From: an uncultured Caulobacteraceae bacterium
GTDB lineage: Bacteria > Pseudomonadota > Alphaproteobacteria > Caulobacterales > Aquidulcibacteraceae
DNA: 37,698 bases
NCBI GenBank assembly: GCA_902826145.1
Contig: CADEDT010000012.1
Span: 1-37,698, forward strand
Direction: 5' to 3'
Position 1 is the first letter of the stretch, and each line of letters starts with the position of its first letter. Below, piece after piece: positions 1 to 8,666 of this stretch. Both the position numbers and the translations under genes were made by a program. The notes under the pieces were generated by a model. The model saw only the letters and a list, made by a program, of their open reading frames with translations. It was not told where the DNA came from and searched no databases.

Positions 1-1005
1 ATTGACGAAAGCGCGGGCGCCGCACGCGGCACAGCGGAACAGATCACCTTCGGCCCGAAATTGCAGCCGTACGAAAGCACAGAGCGCGCGCGTGGCTTGG
101 TGGAAAACGTCCGCGGCAATATCGCAGCCAGCGCTGACATCGCTTGGAATCGTGATGCGATCAGCAGCACCGGCCGCGTGCGACTGGATGGCATCTCGCT
201 CTCCACCGCGACGATTCCAATCGTCAACGATGTTCGCGGAGAGATGACGTTTGACGACCTCTTCGCCTTGACCACACCCCCTGGCCAAATGCTGACGATT
301 GGCGAACTCAATCCTGGCATCGCCGTCAGCGACGGTCGCGTGCGCTTTCAGCTACTGGATCAGAGCCGCGTTTCCATCGAAGAAGCTGATTTCGCGTTCG
401 CGTCGGGGCGGCTAGCGATGACGCCGACCACGATCACGCTGGGGGCAGATGAAACGCCGTTCGAACTTACGCTGCGTGACATCGATGCGGCGGACCTGCT
501 GCAGACACTGAACGTCCCTGATGTGACGGCCACCGGTCAGCTCGAGGGTCACTTCCCCCTTCTGCTGACGCGCCGGAGCGCTTTCATCAACGGCGGCTTG
601 CTGCGGTCGCAAGGCGACGGCGGCGTGCTCTCCTACACCGGCCAAGCCGGCGCAAACACCACAGGCGTCTCGCGCATCGCCTTCGATGCGCTGCGAAGCT
701 TCCGCTATGATGCGCTGTCGATCACACTCGACGGCGACCTGAACGGCGACGTCGTGTCCTCGATCGAATTTAGCGGCAGAAATTCCGGGCGGCCCGTGGA
801 TCTGGGGCCGATCGCCCCGATTCCTGGTCTGGGCCGGGTGACCGTGCGCGGCGTGCCGTTCGATTTCAACGTGCGCGTCACCGCACCTTTCCGCAGCCTG
901 GCCCAGACGGCCGCGACGATCACCGACCCAGGGTCATTGATAAACCAAGCGGCCCCAGAGGAAACGGAAGAACCGGTTGACCCGGACACCCTGCCGCCAA
1001 GATAA
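1..1005 (+). CDS. ydbH: YdbH-like envelope protein, C-terminal part
   Basis: The frame is open from the first base, so the true start lies outside the window and about 334 C-terminal residues are visible. The sequence is rich in beta-strand-like alternation, with a glycine/proline-rich end (PIPGLGRVTVRGVPFDF) and an acidic/proline tail, as in the YdbH family of large AsmA/TamB-like proteins. YdbH is one of the proteins implicated in phospholipid transport between the inner and outer membranes, where it is thought to bridge the periplasm. The assignment is supported mainly by the next two genes, which are its usual partners ynbE (lipoprotein) and ydbL. No membrane anchor is visible because the N-terminus is missing. 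Confidence is good for the family; the lipid-transport role is from family knowledge. Confidence 0.8.
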   Translation: MDESAGAARGTAEQITFGPKLQPYESTERARGLVENVRGNIAASADIAWNRDAISSTGRVRLDGISLSTATIPIVNDVRGEMTFDDLFALTTPPGQMLTIGELNPGIAVSDGRVRFQLLDQSRVSIEEADFAFASGRLAMTPTTITLGADETPFELTLRDIDAADLLQTLNVPDVTATGQLEGHFPLLLTRRSAFINGGLLRSQGDGGVLSYTGQAGANTTGVSRIAFDALRSFRYDALSITLDGDLNGDVVSSIEFSGRNSGRPVDLGPIAPIPGLGRVTVRGVPFDFNVRVTAPFRSLAQTAATITDPGSLINQAAPEETEEPVDPDTLPPR

Positions 1006-1066
1006 AGTCCAGCTTCAGAGCGTATTCAGCTCGGAGCGGCTACGAGAGTGGCCAGGAGTTTCACGC

Positions 1067-1273
1067 ATGCGTATGCGGGCACGCCTACTGACGGGGTTGG
1101 GAGCGGCCATTGCCGCGGCCGGCTGCATCCCGGTGCAAATTCAGGCGCCGGAAGAGCCGATCGAGATCAATCTCAACGTCAATATCCGTCAGGAGGTAAT
1201 TGTGCGCCTCGAACGCGATGCGGCGGAAATCCTGGACGAGAACTCGGAGCTATTTGGAGCGCCCACGCCATGA
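1067..1273 (+). CDS. ynbE: YnbE-family small lipoprotein
   Basis: Small lipoprotein of 68 residues. The N-terminus is a short hydrophobic signal followed by a lipobox (AAAGC), so mature protein would begin at Cys20. The body is the YnbE signature: an acidic start with PIEINLNVNIRQEV and then a charged helix ending near DENSELFG. The ATG at 1067 was chosen because AGGAG lies at 1053-1057; a second ATG at 1073 is possible. In known genomes YnbE is an outer-membrane lipoprotein that works with YdbH, and here it sits 61 bases after that gene. Its stop overlaps the start of ydbL in an ATGA junction, which points to translational coupling. Confidence 0.88.
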   Translation: MRMRARLLTGLGAAIAAAGCIPVQIQAPEEPIEINLNVNIRQEVIVRLERDAAEILDENSELFGAPTP

Positions 1274-1659
1274 AACGCATCGTCATTGCAGCCCTCGCCG
1301 CCGGAGCGCTTCTCGCCGCAGCGCCCGCGTTCGGCCAAGCCGCCGACGCAGCGATCGCCCAAGCGCGCGCGGCCGGTCAGATCGGCGAGCAGACTGATGG
1401 CTTTCTCGGCTTCGTGCCAGGCGCGAGCGTCTCCGGTGATCTGCGCGGCCGCGTAAACCAAGTGAACATCCAGCGCCGCGCCGTCTACACGCGCCGTGCT
1501 GAAGCGCGCAGCGTTTCCGTGGAAGAAGTCGCATACGCCGTTGCGTGTGATGTCTACGAGAGCCGCATCGGCGTCGGCGAACGGTATCGTACAGAGGCCG
1601 GCCAGTGGCGCACACGCACAGCGAGTGAGCCCGCCGAAAAAGGCTCGCGCTGCCCGTAA
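1270..1659 (+). CDS. ydbL: YdbL family protein (DUF1318)
   Basis: Periplasmic protein of 129 residues with a clear signal peptide (MKRIVIAALAAGALLAAAPAFG, cleavage near residue 22). The mature part contains the DUF1318 pattern: an Ala-rich helix with AAGQIGEQTDGFLGFV, then a segment rich in Arg/Val (LRGRVNQVNIQRRAVYTRRA) in which NxxRRxxY is typical. YdbL is regularly encoded after ydbH and ynbE and is thought to assist the YdbH-YnbE bridge, although its molecular task is unsettled. The C-terminus carries two cysteines (VACDVY and a terminal RCP), a possible disulfide. The start overlaps ynbE by four bases, so the three genes are one operon that probably ends at the hairpin at 1681. Confidence 0.85.
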   Translation: MKRIVIAALAAGALLAAAPAFGQAADAAIAQARAAGQIGEQTDGFLGFVPGASVSGDLRGRVNQVNIQRRAVYTRRAEARSVSVEEVAYAVACDVYESRIGVGERYRTEAGQWRTRTASEPAEKGSRCP

Positions 1660-1680
1660 CAGGCGAGTACGGAACTTTTC

Positions 1681-1720
1681 CCGCGCCCGGTCGTTCTCGG
1701 CCGGGCGCGGATTCTATTTG
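1681..1720 (+). terminator. Hairpin ending the ydbH operon
   Basis: CCGCGCCCGG at 1681-1690 pairs perfectly with CCGGGCGCGG at 1701-1710 over a 10-base loop. It is followed by a moderately T-rich stretch (attctatttg). It lies 21 bases after the ydbL stop and just before the heme oxygenase start, so it probably ends transcription or attenuates read-through. The weak T tract lowers confidence. Confidence 0.5.
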
Positions 1721-2266
1721 TACGATTCACAACTCTCCCTTCGGCATCGCCTTAGGCACGAAACCGCCGCATCACACGCGGCGCTCGAAGCTCGCATTGG
1801 GCCGCTCACTACTCAATCCGCGTATAATGAGTATGTGCGAGGGCTGCACGAGTTCCGCGTTTCTGCTGAAGAATGGCTCGCGATGTACGGTTTGACTGGC
1901 GTTGGAGCGTGGAAGCCGCAAAACATCGCCGCTGTGCTTTACGACGACATCAAAGATCTCGCGCTTCAGCCGTTGGCGCATCGCTCGCTCGATTGGAGCG
2001 CAGACGAGTCGTTCGCACTCGGCGCGCACTATGTGCTCGAAGGCTCGTCGCTCGGCGCACGGGTGTTGTGCAAACAAGTAGCGGCGCTTGGCATGACGCG
2101 CGATCACGGCGCGCGCCACCTTTGGGCGCAAGCAGAGACCAGCAATTGGCGCGCCTTTACTAATGCACTCAACGCACATGAAGGGGATGATGCAGCGTTG
2201 ATCGCCGGCGCGGATGCAGCATTCGGCGCCGCCGCGGCATCGATGGAGCGCGCCGCTCATGCCTGA
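1718..2266 (+). CDS. bphO: Biliverdin-producing heme oxygenase
   Basis: Cytoplasmic heme oxygenase of about 182 residues, which opens heme to biliverdin, the chromophore of the phytochrome encoded next. Support comes from the N-terminal LRHETAASHAALE segment, in which His20 matches the proximal heme ligand position of the family. Further support is the Gly-rich helix segment YVLEGSSLGARVL, which corresponds to the distal helix over the heme. Length fits small bacterial heme oxygenases. The frame stays open further upstream but similarity begins here, so TTG at 1718 is the only sensible start; it lacks a strong ribosome binding site and could be wrong by several residues. The gene overlaps the phytochrome gene by 8 bases, the classic bphO-bphP arrangement. 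Confidence 0.85.
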   Translation: MYDSQLSLRHRLRHETAASHAALEARIGPLTTQSAYNEYVRGLHEFRVSAEEWLAMYGLTGVGAWKPQNIAAVLYDDIKDLALQPLAHRSLDWSADESFALGAHYVLEGSSLGARVLCKQVAALGMTRDHGARHLWAQAETSNWRAFTNALNAHEGDDAALIAGADAAFGAAAASMERAAHA

Positions 2267-4805
2267 TACGCAGCGCGTTGACCTCAGCAATTGCGATCGT
2301 GAACCGATCCACATCCCGGGCAGCATTCAGCCACACGGCTGCATGATCGCCTGCGATCAGCAATTCGACACGATCCTCCGCCATTCGCAGAACACTGCGG
2401 CGTTCCTTGGTCTAGGTGCAACGCCAATCAACGGGCGTTTGCTCTCGGAAGTGTTCGACGAATCCGTGGTTCATGCGCTGCGCAATGCAGCAGCAACGGC
2501 GACTGAGCCTTCGCGCCCAGTGATGCTGGTCAACCAGCAGCTCAAACCGGACGGACAAGGTTTCGACGTCAGCCTCCATCGCCATCAAGGTGTCAGCATT
2601 ATCGAATGCGAGCACGCCGCCGTGAGCTCTGCCTCGGGGCCGCTCGACATTGCGCGCACGCTTATTTCGGCTGTCTCGCGCTTCACCGACCTGAACGAAC
2701 TCTACGCCAAGACGCCTCGCTTGCTCCGCGGCATACTCGGCTACGACCGGGTGATGATCTACCAGTTCACGCACGACGGCGCCGGCAAGGTGATCGGCGA
2801 AGCCAAGCGCAGCGATCTCGAAGGCTTTCGCGGCACCTACTTCCCGGCCTCTGACATCCCGCAACAGGCCCGCAAACTCTACTTGCAAAACCGCCTTCGC
2901 GTGATCTCCGACGCCAATTGCGTGCGCGTGCCGATCGAGCCCGTGATCGACGCCTCCGGCGAAGCCCTCGACATGTCCTACGCGCACTTGCGCAGCGTCT
3001 CGCCGATCCATTGCGAATATCTGCGCAACATGGGTGTCGGCGCTTCCATGTCTATCTCTATCGTCGTCGATGGCGCGCTCTGGGGCCTCATCGCCTGCCA
3101 CCACTACGGCCCACGTGTGCTGACTTTGCCGCAACGCGTCGCCGCCGAAATGTTCGGTGAATTCTTCTCGCTGCAGATCGAAGCGATGAGCCGCAAATGG
3201 CGCCTCGACTCAGCCGCCCGCGCCCGTCGCGGACTGGACCGCCTGATGCGAGACGCCCCCTACCAAGGCGACATCGTCGGCTTCCTGCAAAACAAGCTCG
3301 CAGACCTCACCGCGCTCATGCCCTGTGATGGCGTCGGCCTTTGGCTCAACGGCGTCTGGACCACAAGCGGCACGACTATTCCCGCGAAAGCCGCCCCGCC
3401 GTTGATGCGCTTCCTCAGCACTGTCACCGGCGGCCGAGTTTGGGCAACCCACGAACTCAGCGCTCACCTTCCCGCCGCCAGTGAGTACGCCGACAAAGTC
3501 TCAGGCGTAATCGCCGTGCCGCTCTCGCAGCTACCGCGCGACTATCTCGTCTTCTTCCGCGAGGAAGTGGTGCACACCGTCGATTGGGCCGGCGATCCCA
3601 ACAAGAAGTACGAAGTCGGCCCGCTCGGCGATCGCCTGACGCCGCGCAAGAGCTTCGCGATCTGGAAGGAAACCGTCGAACGCCAGTCCACGCCATGGAC
3701 CGACGATGACCGCGAGATGGCCGAAGCGGCACGCACGGCGCTGCTCGAAGTCATCCTGCGCCATTCAGAGATTCTGGAGACGGAGCGCCAAACGGCCGAT
3801 CTCCGCCAGAAGGTGCTCAACGAAGAACTCAATCACCGCGTCAAGAACATCCTGGCGCTGATCAAGTCCGTCGTCTCGCAGCCCGTCGATCCAGCTCGCG
3901 ATCTCGCAGACTACGTCGGCTCGCTGAAGGGTCGCATCATGGCTCTAGCGCAGGCGCACGATCAGGTCGTGCGCAACGACGGCGGCGGCGCGCTGCGCGA
4001 TCTGCTCGAATCCGAACTGCGCCCCTATCGCGAAGCCGCGACGATTTCATTGGACGGACCAGACATCGGTCTCGACGCGCGCGCCTATTCCGTGCTCGCC
4101 CTCGTGTTGCACGAACTCGCCACCAACGCCGCCAAGTACGGCGCGCTGTCGCGCCCCACCGGGGAACTCAAAGTCAACTGGCGCCTCGACGAAGACAGCA
4201 CCTGCGAAATTCACTGGCAGGAACGCGGCGGCCCGCCAACGACTGCGCCAACACGCAAAGGCTTCGGTTCGGTGCTGCTCACCCGCTCCGTCCCGTTCGA
4301 TCTCGGCGGCGAAGCGGACGTGACTTACGAATCCGCTGGCGTCGTCGCGCGCTTCAAACTGCCGTCGCATTTCATCTCGGAGCTGCGCGGAGAGAAGCAC
4401 GTGCCGCAGACCAGCTCACCAAACGAGGACTATCCTCCACTGAGCGGGCTGAAGGTGCTTCTGCTTGAGGATCAGCTCGTCATCGCGCTCGACGCGGAAA
4501 CGATGCTGGAAACCTGCGGCGTCGGCGGCGTCGACACCGCCGCGACAGCAGCCGAAGCGCTGCGCATCTTGGTCGCGACCGAACCGGACATCGCCGTGCT
4601 CGATGTCAATCTCGGCGCCGGCAACTCATTCCCCGTTGCCGAAGAACTGGAGCGCCGGAAAATCCCGTTCATCTTCGCGACCGGCTACGGCGATCGCACC
4701 ATTATCCCGAACAGCCTTCGCCACGTGCCAGTCGTGCGCAAGCCGTACGACCCAGACGCGCTCGCCGCGACACTGGCTCGCGCGATCGCCATGCGCGACG
4801 CTTAG
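2259..4805 (+). CDS. bphP: Bacteriophytochrome, HWE histidine kinase with receiver domain
   Basis: Red/far-red photoreceptor of 848 residues. Domains in order: PAS (about 10-110) with the biliverdin-binding Cys12 in SNCDREPIHIPG; GAF (about 125-290) with the PASDIPQQAR and ACHHYGPR chromophore-pocket motifs; PHY (about 310-490) with the PRKSF tongue motif; a dimerisation/phosphoacceptor helix of HWE type (NEELNHRVKN, His526); an ATPase domain; and a C-terminal receiver (from about 730) with phosphorylatable Asp782 in VLDVNLG. It therefore carries both kinase and receiver, and no separate response regulator lies next to it. The receiver may act as a phosphate sink or pass phosphate on; that is inference. 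The start overlaps the heme oxygenase stop, so chromophore maker and apoprotein are co-expressed. Confidence 0.96.
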   Translation: MPDTQRVDLSNCDREPIHIPGSIQPHGCMIACDQQFDTILRHSQNTAAFLGLGATPINGRLLSEVFDESVVHALRNAAATATEPSRPVMLVNQQLKPDGQGFDVSLHRHQGVSIIECEHAAVSSASGPLDIARTLISAVSRFTDLNELYAKTPRLLRGILGYDRVMIYQFTHDGAGKVIGEAKRSDLEGFRGTYFPASDIPQQARKLYLQNRLRVISDANCVRVPIEPVIDASGEALDMSYAHLRSVSPIHCEYLRNMGVGASMSISIVVDGALWGLIACHHYGPRVLTLPQRVAAEMFGEFFSLQIEAMSRKWRLDSAARARRGLDRLMRDAPYQGDIVGFLQNKLADLTALMPCDGVGLWLNGVWTTSGTTIPAKAAPPLMRFLSTVTGGRVWATHELSAHLPAASEYADKVSGVIAVPLSQLPRDYLVFFREEVVHTVDWAGDPNKKYEVGPLGDRLTPRKSFAIWKETVERQSTPWTDDDREMAEAARTALLEVILRHSEILETERQTADLRQKVLNEELNHRVKNILALIKSVVSQPVDPARDLADYVGSLKGRIMALAQAHDQVVRNDGGGALRDLLESELRPYREAATISLDGPDIGLDARAYSVLALVLHELATNAAKYGALSRPTGELKVNWRLDEDSTCEIHWQERGGPPTTAPTRKGFGSVLLTRSVPFDLGGEADVTYESAGVVARFKLPSHFISELRGEKHVPQTSSPNEDYPPLSGLKVLLLEDQLVIALDAETMLETCGVGGVDTAATAAEALRILVATEPDIAVLDVNLGAGNSFPVAEELERRKIPFIFATGYGDRTIIPNSLRHVPVVRKPYDPDALAATLARAIAMRDA

Positions 4806-4846
4806 GCGCGCTGGAAACGCCCCGTTACGAGGCGCACATTCGGAGC

Positions 4847-5076
4847 ATGAAGGTCTTCCTGCTGACCGTGTCGCTTGGCGGCATGCTGGCGATTGTGATG
4901 TTCGGCGTGCTGACCGATTGGGACGCGTCCGCTATGAGCATCACGGCTGGATCGCGCTGGGTCTCGGCACCTTCCTCTCGCTCGCTGTCGGCGGGGGACT
5001 AATGGCGCTCGTCTTCTATTCGGCCCGCAAGGGCTACGACGACCGCATCGAGATCGACACGCCGGACCGCGAATGA
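4847..5076 (+). pseudogene. Small membrane protein gene with an apparent one-base frameshift
   Basis: From ATG 4847 the first frame reads a good membrane helix (MKVFLLTVSLGGMLAIVMFG) and then VLTDWD, after which it runs into non-hydrophobic sequence and stops. The neighbouring frame, from about 4918 to the stop at 5074-5076, reads YEHHGWIALGLGTFLSLAVG, a second membrane helix and the tail SARKGYDDRIEID, which resembles a small conserved alphaproteobacterial membrane protein. Adding one G to the GGG run at about 4919-4922 joins the halves as LTDWGRVRYEHHGWIAL, giving a natural two-helix protein of about 76 residues. The gene is thus a recent pseudogene, a sequencing error in a G run, or (less likely) a recoded gene. 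A TTG at 4918 could give a shorter 52-residue product. Confidence 0.6.
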
Positions 5077-5098
5077 CCTTATGGTCTTCTTGAGCATA

Positions 5099-5129
5099 AT
5101 GTGCTAGATCTAATCACAAAATGTGCTAG
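5099..5129 (+). promoter_or_regulatory. ATGTGCTAG direct repeat before nadE, likely operator
   Basis: The nine bases ATGTGCTAG occur at 5099-5107 and again at 5121-5129, 22 bp apart, so on the same face of the helix. The spacer is AT-rich in an otherwise GC-rich region. The second copy lies 11 bases before the start codon of the gene whose product begins with an Xre-type helix-turn-helix. That placement suggests an operator overlapping the promoter, possibly bound by the gene's own product. Function is inference. Confidence 0.5.
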
Positions 5130-5140
5130 GCGGACACAAG

Positions 5141-7357
5141 ATGACCATCGGCGAGAATATTCGGCGGTTTAGAGAGAAGGCCGGGCGATCCCAGGCTTGG
5201 CTGGGCGAGCAGGTCGGGGTTGGCCAAACAACCGTCTCGAGCTGGGAGTCCGGCCGGACGGAGCCGAGCCGCTCAGACACCCGGAAAGTGGCGCAGGCGC
5301 TGTCCGTCGACATTTCGCTGCTTGAGTTGGGTGACGACGCCGTCTCGGCCGATCAACCGAACTCCAAACGCTTCAACAATCTCTATGAACACGGTTTCGT
5401 CCGTGTCGCCGCCTGCGCGCCCGTGGTCGCGCCAGCCGATCCCGCCGCGAACGCGAACGCCATCCTCAAGTTCTGGCGCGAGGCGGACACTCAGCGCGCC
5501 GCGCTGCTTTTGACGCCGGAACTCTCACTCTCCGGCTACGCCATTGACGATCTGCTGCTGCAAGAGCCCCTGCTCGATGCCGTCGAAGCCGCCATTGCGA
5601 AGCTCGTAAAGGCCAGCGAAGAGTTCTTCCCCGTTCTTGTACTCGGTGCGCCGCTGCGTTCGCGCACGTCGGTCTTCAACTGCGCCGTCATAATCCATCG
5701 CGGCGCCGTTCTCGGTGTCGTGCCAAAGAGCTTCCTGCCGAATTATCGCGAGTTCTACGAGAAGCGATATTTCAGCGTCGCCAGTGACACCGAAGACGAC
5801 CTCATCTCTATCGCCGGCGATTGGGTCGATTTCGGCGCCAAGGTTGTGTTCACGGCGACCGATAGCCCCGACTTCAGCTTCCACGTCGAGATCTGCGAAG
5901 ACTTCTGGGCGCCGCAGCCACCATCGACGACGGGCGCGCTCGCTGGCGCAAACATTCTGCTCAATCTCTCCGCCTCGAACATCGTCATCGGCAAAGCGGA
6001 AGACCGCGCAGTGCTGTGCGACAGCCAATCGCGCCGCGCTGTCGCCGCTTATGTGTTCGCCGCCGCGGGTCACGGTGAAAGCACCACCGACGTGGCTTGG
6101 GATGGCCAGGTCATCGCCTACGAGATGGGCGAGAAACTTGCGGAAGGCGAGCGCTTCGCCCGCGAGCCCAGACTCGTCACGACGGACATTGACGTCGCGC
6201 GGATCGCGCAGGAGCGCCGCCGCACGGGCACTTTCCACGACGCCCAAGCGCGCGTGAAACATGAGCTGAGCACCTGGCGCCACATCAGCTTCGATCTCGG
6301 CGCACCGAACGAAGAACTGCCGCTCAAGCGCAAAATCGATCGCCTCCCCTTCGTCCCCGACGATCTCAGCAAGCGCGACCGCGATTGCTTCGAGGCGTAC
6401 AACATCCAGGTCTCCGGCCTCGCCAAGCGCATCGAGTCCACGAACACCAAGCGGGTCGTCATCGGCGTCTCCGGCGGCATCGACTCAACACATGCGCTGA
6501 TCGTTATCGCCCGCGCTTTCGACCTCATGGGCCTGCCGCGCAAGAACATCATCGGCGTTACCATGCCGGGCTTCGCCACCAGCGACGCGACCAAGGCCAA
6601 CGCCTGGGCGCTGATGAACGCACTCGGCATCGATGCGCGCGAAGTCTCCATTGAACCGCTCGCCCAGCGCATGCTCGAGGACCTTGATCACCCCGCCGCA
6701 CGCGGCGAGCCGGTCTACGATGTCGCTTACGAGAACGTGCAAGCGGGCCTCAGGACTGACTACCTCTTTCGCCTTGCCAACAAGGAAGGCGGCTTCGTCG
6801 TCGGCACCGGCGATCTCTCCGAACTTGCGCTCGGCTGGTGCACGTACGGCGTCGGCGATCACATGAGCCATTACAACGTCAATGGCGGCGCGCCGAAGAC
6901 GTTGATCCAGTATCTGATCCGCTGGGTCGCGGACTCGAAGCTCTTCGACGGGAAGACGTCGCAAACGCTGGTGAAAGTTCTCGAAGGCGAAATCAGCCCC
7001 GAACTCATTCCGGGCGACGCGCCGCAAAGCACGCAAGCCGTCGTTGGCCCCTACGAGCTGCAGGACTTCAATCTCTTCTGGCTCACGCGCTACGGGCTGA
7101 AGCCAAGCAAGATACTCTTCCTCGCCTGGAGCGCATGGCGCGAGAAATACGATTACGCGACACTGAAGAAGTGGCTCGAAGTCTTCATCAAGCGCTTCTT
7201 CGCCAACCAATACAAACGCAGCGCCGTGCCGAATGGCCCGAAGATCGTCTCCGGCGGCGCGCTCTCGCCGCGCGGCGATTGGCGCATGCCGAGCGACGCC
7301 AGTGCGGCAACGTGGCTATCAGAACTCAAAGACAACACACCTGAGACGCTGGACTGA
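5141..7357 (+). CDS. nadE: Glutamine-dependent NAD+ synthase with N-terminal Xre domain
   Basis: Protein of 738 residues with three parts. Residues 1-65 are an Xre/Cro-like helix-turn-helix ([20 protein letters not shown], then [17 protein letters not shown]). Residues about 80-350 are a nitrilase-type glutaminase with the expected Glu127, Lys196 (VPKSFLPNY) and Cys252 (EICEDFW). Residues about 385-690 are the NAD synthase ATP-pyrophosphatase domain with the SGGIDS loop at 444-449. The enzyme uses glutamine and ATP to amidate nicotinate adenine dinucleotide to NAD+. A normal enzyme of this type is about 680 residues without a DNA-binding domain, so the Xre extension is unusual. It suggests a synthase that also represses transcription, perhaps its own. 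ATG 5141 is preceded by GGCGGA; a GTG at 5123 would add six residues. Confidence 0.95.
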   Translation: MTIGENIRRFREKAGRSQAWLGEQVGVGQTTVSSWESGRTEPSRSDTRKVAQALSVDISLLELGDDAVSADQPNSKRFNNLYEHGFVRVAACAPVVAPADPAANANAILKFWREADTQRAALLLTPELSLSGYAIDDLLLQEPLLDAVEAAIAKLVKASEEFFPVLVLGAPLRSRTSVFNCAVIIHRGAVLGVVPKSFLPNYREFYEKRYFSVASDTEDDLISIAGDWVDFGAKVVFTATDSPDFSFHVEICEDFWAPQPPSTTGALAGANILLNLSASNIVIGKAEDRAVLCDSQSRRAVAAYVFAAAGHGESTTDVAWDGQVIAYEMGEKLAEGERFAREPRLVTTDIDVARIAQERRRTGTFHDAQARVKHELSTWRHISFDLGAPNEELPLKRKIDRLPFVPDDLSKRDRDCFEAYNIQVSGLAKRIESTNTKRVVIGVSGGIDSTHALIVIARAFDLMGLPRKNIIGVTMPGFATSDATKANAWALMNALGIDAREVSIEPLAQRMLEDLDHPAARGEPVYDVAYENVQAGLRTDYLFRLANKEGGFVVGTGDLSELALGWCTYGVGDHMSHYNVNGGAPKTLIQYLIRWVADSKLFDGKTSQTLVKVLEGEISPELIPGDAPQSTQAVVGPYELQDFNLFWLTRYGLKPSKILFLAWSAWREKYDYATLKKWLEVFIKRFFANQYKRSAVPNGPKIVSGGALSPRGDWRMPSDASAATWLSELKDNTPETLD

Positions 7358-7387
7358 AACACAGGCGCCGTGCTTCATCCGCCTAAG

Positions 7388-8194
7388 ATGCCAACGCTCG
7401 ACGATCTGATCGCACTCGCCCTCGCCGCAGGCCGAGAGATTATGGCGGTGCGCGCCGCTGGCTTTGACGCGCAGACAAAAGACGACGGCTCACTCGTCAC
7501 GATCGCAGACCAACGCGCCGAAGGCATCATCGAAGCGGGCCTCGCACAACTGGCGCCTGGCATACCGATGCTCGGCGAAGAAGCCGTCGCCGCAGGCCGC
7601 ATCGCCGATTGCAGCGGCAAGTTCTTTTGCGTCGATCCGCTCGACGGCACGCGCGGCTTCGCCAAAGGCGGCGACGAATTCACAGTGAACATCGCGTTCG
7701 TCGAAGACGGCGCGCCGACGATGGGCGTCGTCTACGCGCCCGCCACCGGCGAACTCTACGCCGGCGAACCCGGCAAGGCGCTCGCGGGCAAATGTCATCC
7801 GCAGACAGCGCAATTGCTCGCGCCGCTGACGCCGATCCACGTGAGCGCAACTCTGCCGCTCCAACCACGCATCGTCGCCTCCGATTTCTCCGGCCGCAAT
7901 GAGCGCACCGGCGCTTTTATCAAGGCGCTCGACGGCGCCACCACGCACGCGAGCTCATCGATTAAATTCTGCCGCGTCGCCGAAGGCGCCGCCGATCTCT
8001 ATCCACGCTTCGGCGACATCAGCGAATGGGACGCGGCCGCCGCTCACGCCATTCTCAAAGCCGCCGGCGGCGGCGTGATGCTGCTGGACGGCTCACCCCT
8101 CCGATACGGCGGCAAGAACGGCGATTTCCTGATCCACGGCTTCGTGGCGTACTCGGGCGAAGCCGCGAAACAAGCCGCGCTAACCGCTCTGTAA
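7388..8194 (+). CDS. cysQ: 3'(2'),5'-bisphosphate nucleotidase CysQ
   Basis: Member of the inositol-monophosphatase fold, 268 residues. The two metal-binding motifs are present: GEE near residue 63 followed by DPLDGTRGF at Asp83, and EWDAAAAHA at Asp215. The stretch SSIKFCRVAEGAADLYPR between them is characteristic of CysQ rather than inositol monophosphatase. CysQ removes the 3'-phosphate from adenosine 3',5'-bisphosphate, the by-product of sulfate assimilation and of acyl-carrier-protein loading. The ATG at 7388 was chosen by alignment to the family start; a GTG at 7370 would add six residues. It begins 30 bases after nadE and is probably co-transcribed. Confidence 0.9.
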   Translation: MPTLDDLIALALAAGREIMAVRAAGFDAQTKDDGSLVTIADQRAEGIIEAGLAQLAPGIPMLGEEAVAAGRIADCSGKFFCVDPLDGTRGFAKGGDEFTVNIAFVEDGAPTMGVVYAPATGELYAGEPGKALAGKCHPQTAQLLAPLTPIHVSATLPLQPRIVASDFSGRNERTGAFIKALDGATTHASSSIKFCRVAEGAADLYPRFGDISEWDAAAAHAILKAAGGGVMLLDGSPLRYGGKNGDFLIHGFVAYSGEAAKQAALTAL

Positions 8195-8197
8195 GCC

Positions 8198-8233
8198 CGT
8201 CATCCCGGACGCGCAGCGCGATCCGGGATGACG
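8198..8233. repeat. REP-like palindrome
   Basis: CGTCATCCCGGA at 8198-8209 is the exact reverse complement of TCCGGGATGACG at 8222-8233, with a GCGC-rich centre. The GTCATCCCGG/CCGGGATGAC core is a familiar form of extragenic palindrome in alphaproteobacterial genomes. It sits three bases after the cysQ stop and could also act as a transcription terminator or messenger stabiliser. No second copy was noticed in this window. Confidence 0.7.
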
Positions 8234-8666
8234 AATGGTGGATAGGCAAGCGCTCTATCCCACAGCGATCGGCGCACTTTGCCTTGCGCATCAACGTGAA
8301 GAACAAAATCAATCCGACCGGTTTCACATCGTGCGATACTCCTCCCGTTCCGCATCACGGAGGGGTCTCTTGGAATTCCGACCCAGAAGACGAAGCGGAA
8401 TGTGAGTGAAGCGAGAGATGCGCTGTCGGGGATCGTGAAACCGGCAGGTCCAGGAGAGACGGACTCCCTGCTCGCCGCGGGCGCCTCGTAGTCGGAGCCA
8501 AAGAATCTCCTCCCTACGAGAGCTGGTGTGAAATCATTCACGGGAACGCGCGGACGATTGTCCGACTTCTTCCCTTCCTTGCTTTCCGGACGCTGAAGCG
8601 CGTTCCTCCCTCCGCTTGGAGGATGAAAATGAAAGCGAACCTGCAGCGCATCACGCGCGTGCGGCG
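8234..8666. other. Gene-free stretch with several hairpins
   Basis: About 430 bases between the convergent cysQ and M20-deacetylase genes hold no convincing gene. Visible structure: CTCGTAG/CTACGAG with an inner GGAG/CTCC stem at 8485-8520; GCAGG/CCTGC around 8451-8480; a TGTGA-N6-TCACG palindrome at 8527-8542; and a CCTCC/GGAGG hairpin near 8606-8625. Long open frames here have atypical composition and no recognisable protein. Together with the REP palindrome this may be a repetitive or degraded mobile stretch, or a structured RNA. I did not recognise 6S RNA, tmRNA, RNase P RNA, SRP RNA or a known riboswitch. Confidence 0.4.

Noticed and set aside
5099..5129. The 22-bp spacing here equals that of the peptide two-box elements, suggesting one regulator
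   Set aside because: The sequences ATGTGCTAG and GCATCC are unrelated; 22 bp is simply two helical turns.
8200..8541. Open frame of 113 codons on the minus strand in the gene-free stretch
   Set aside because: It runs through the palindromes, has no ribosome binding site, and its composition does not look like a protein.
8527..8542. TGTGA-N6-TCACG, close to a CRP site
   Set aside because: It lies downstream of both convergent genes with no promoter to control.
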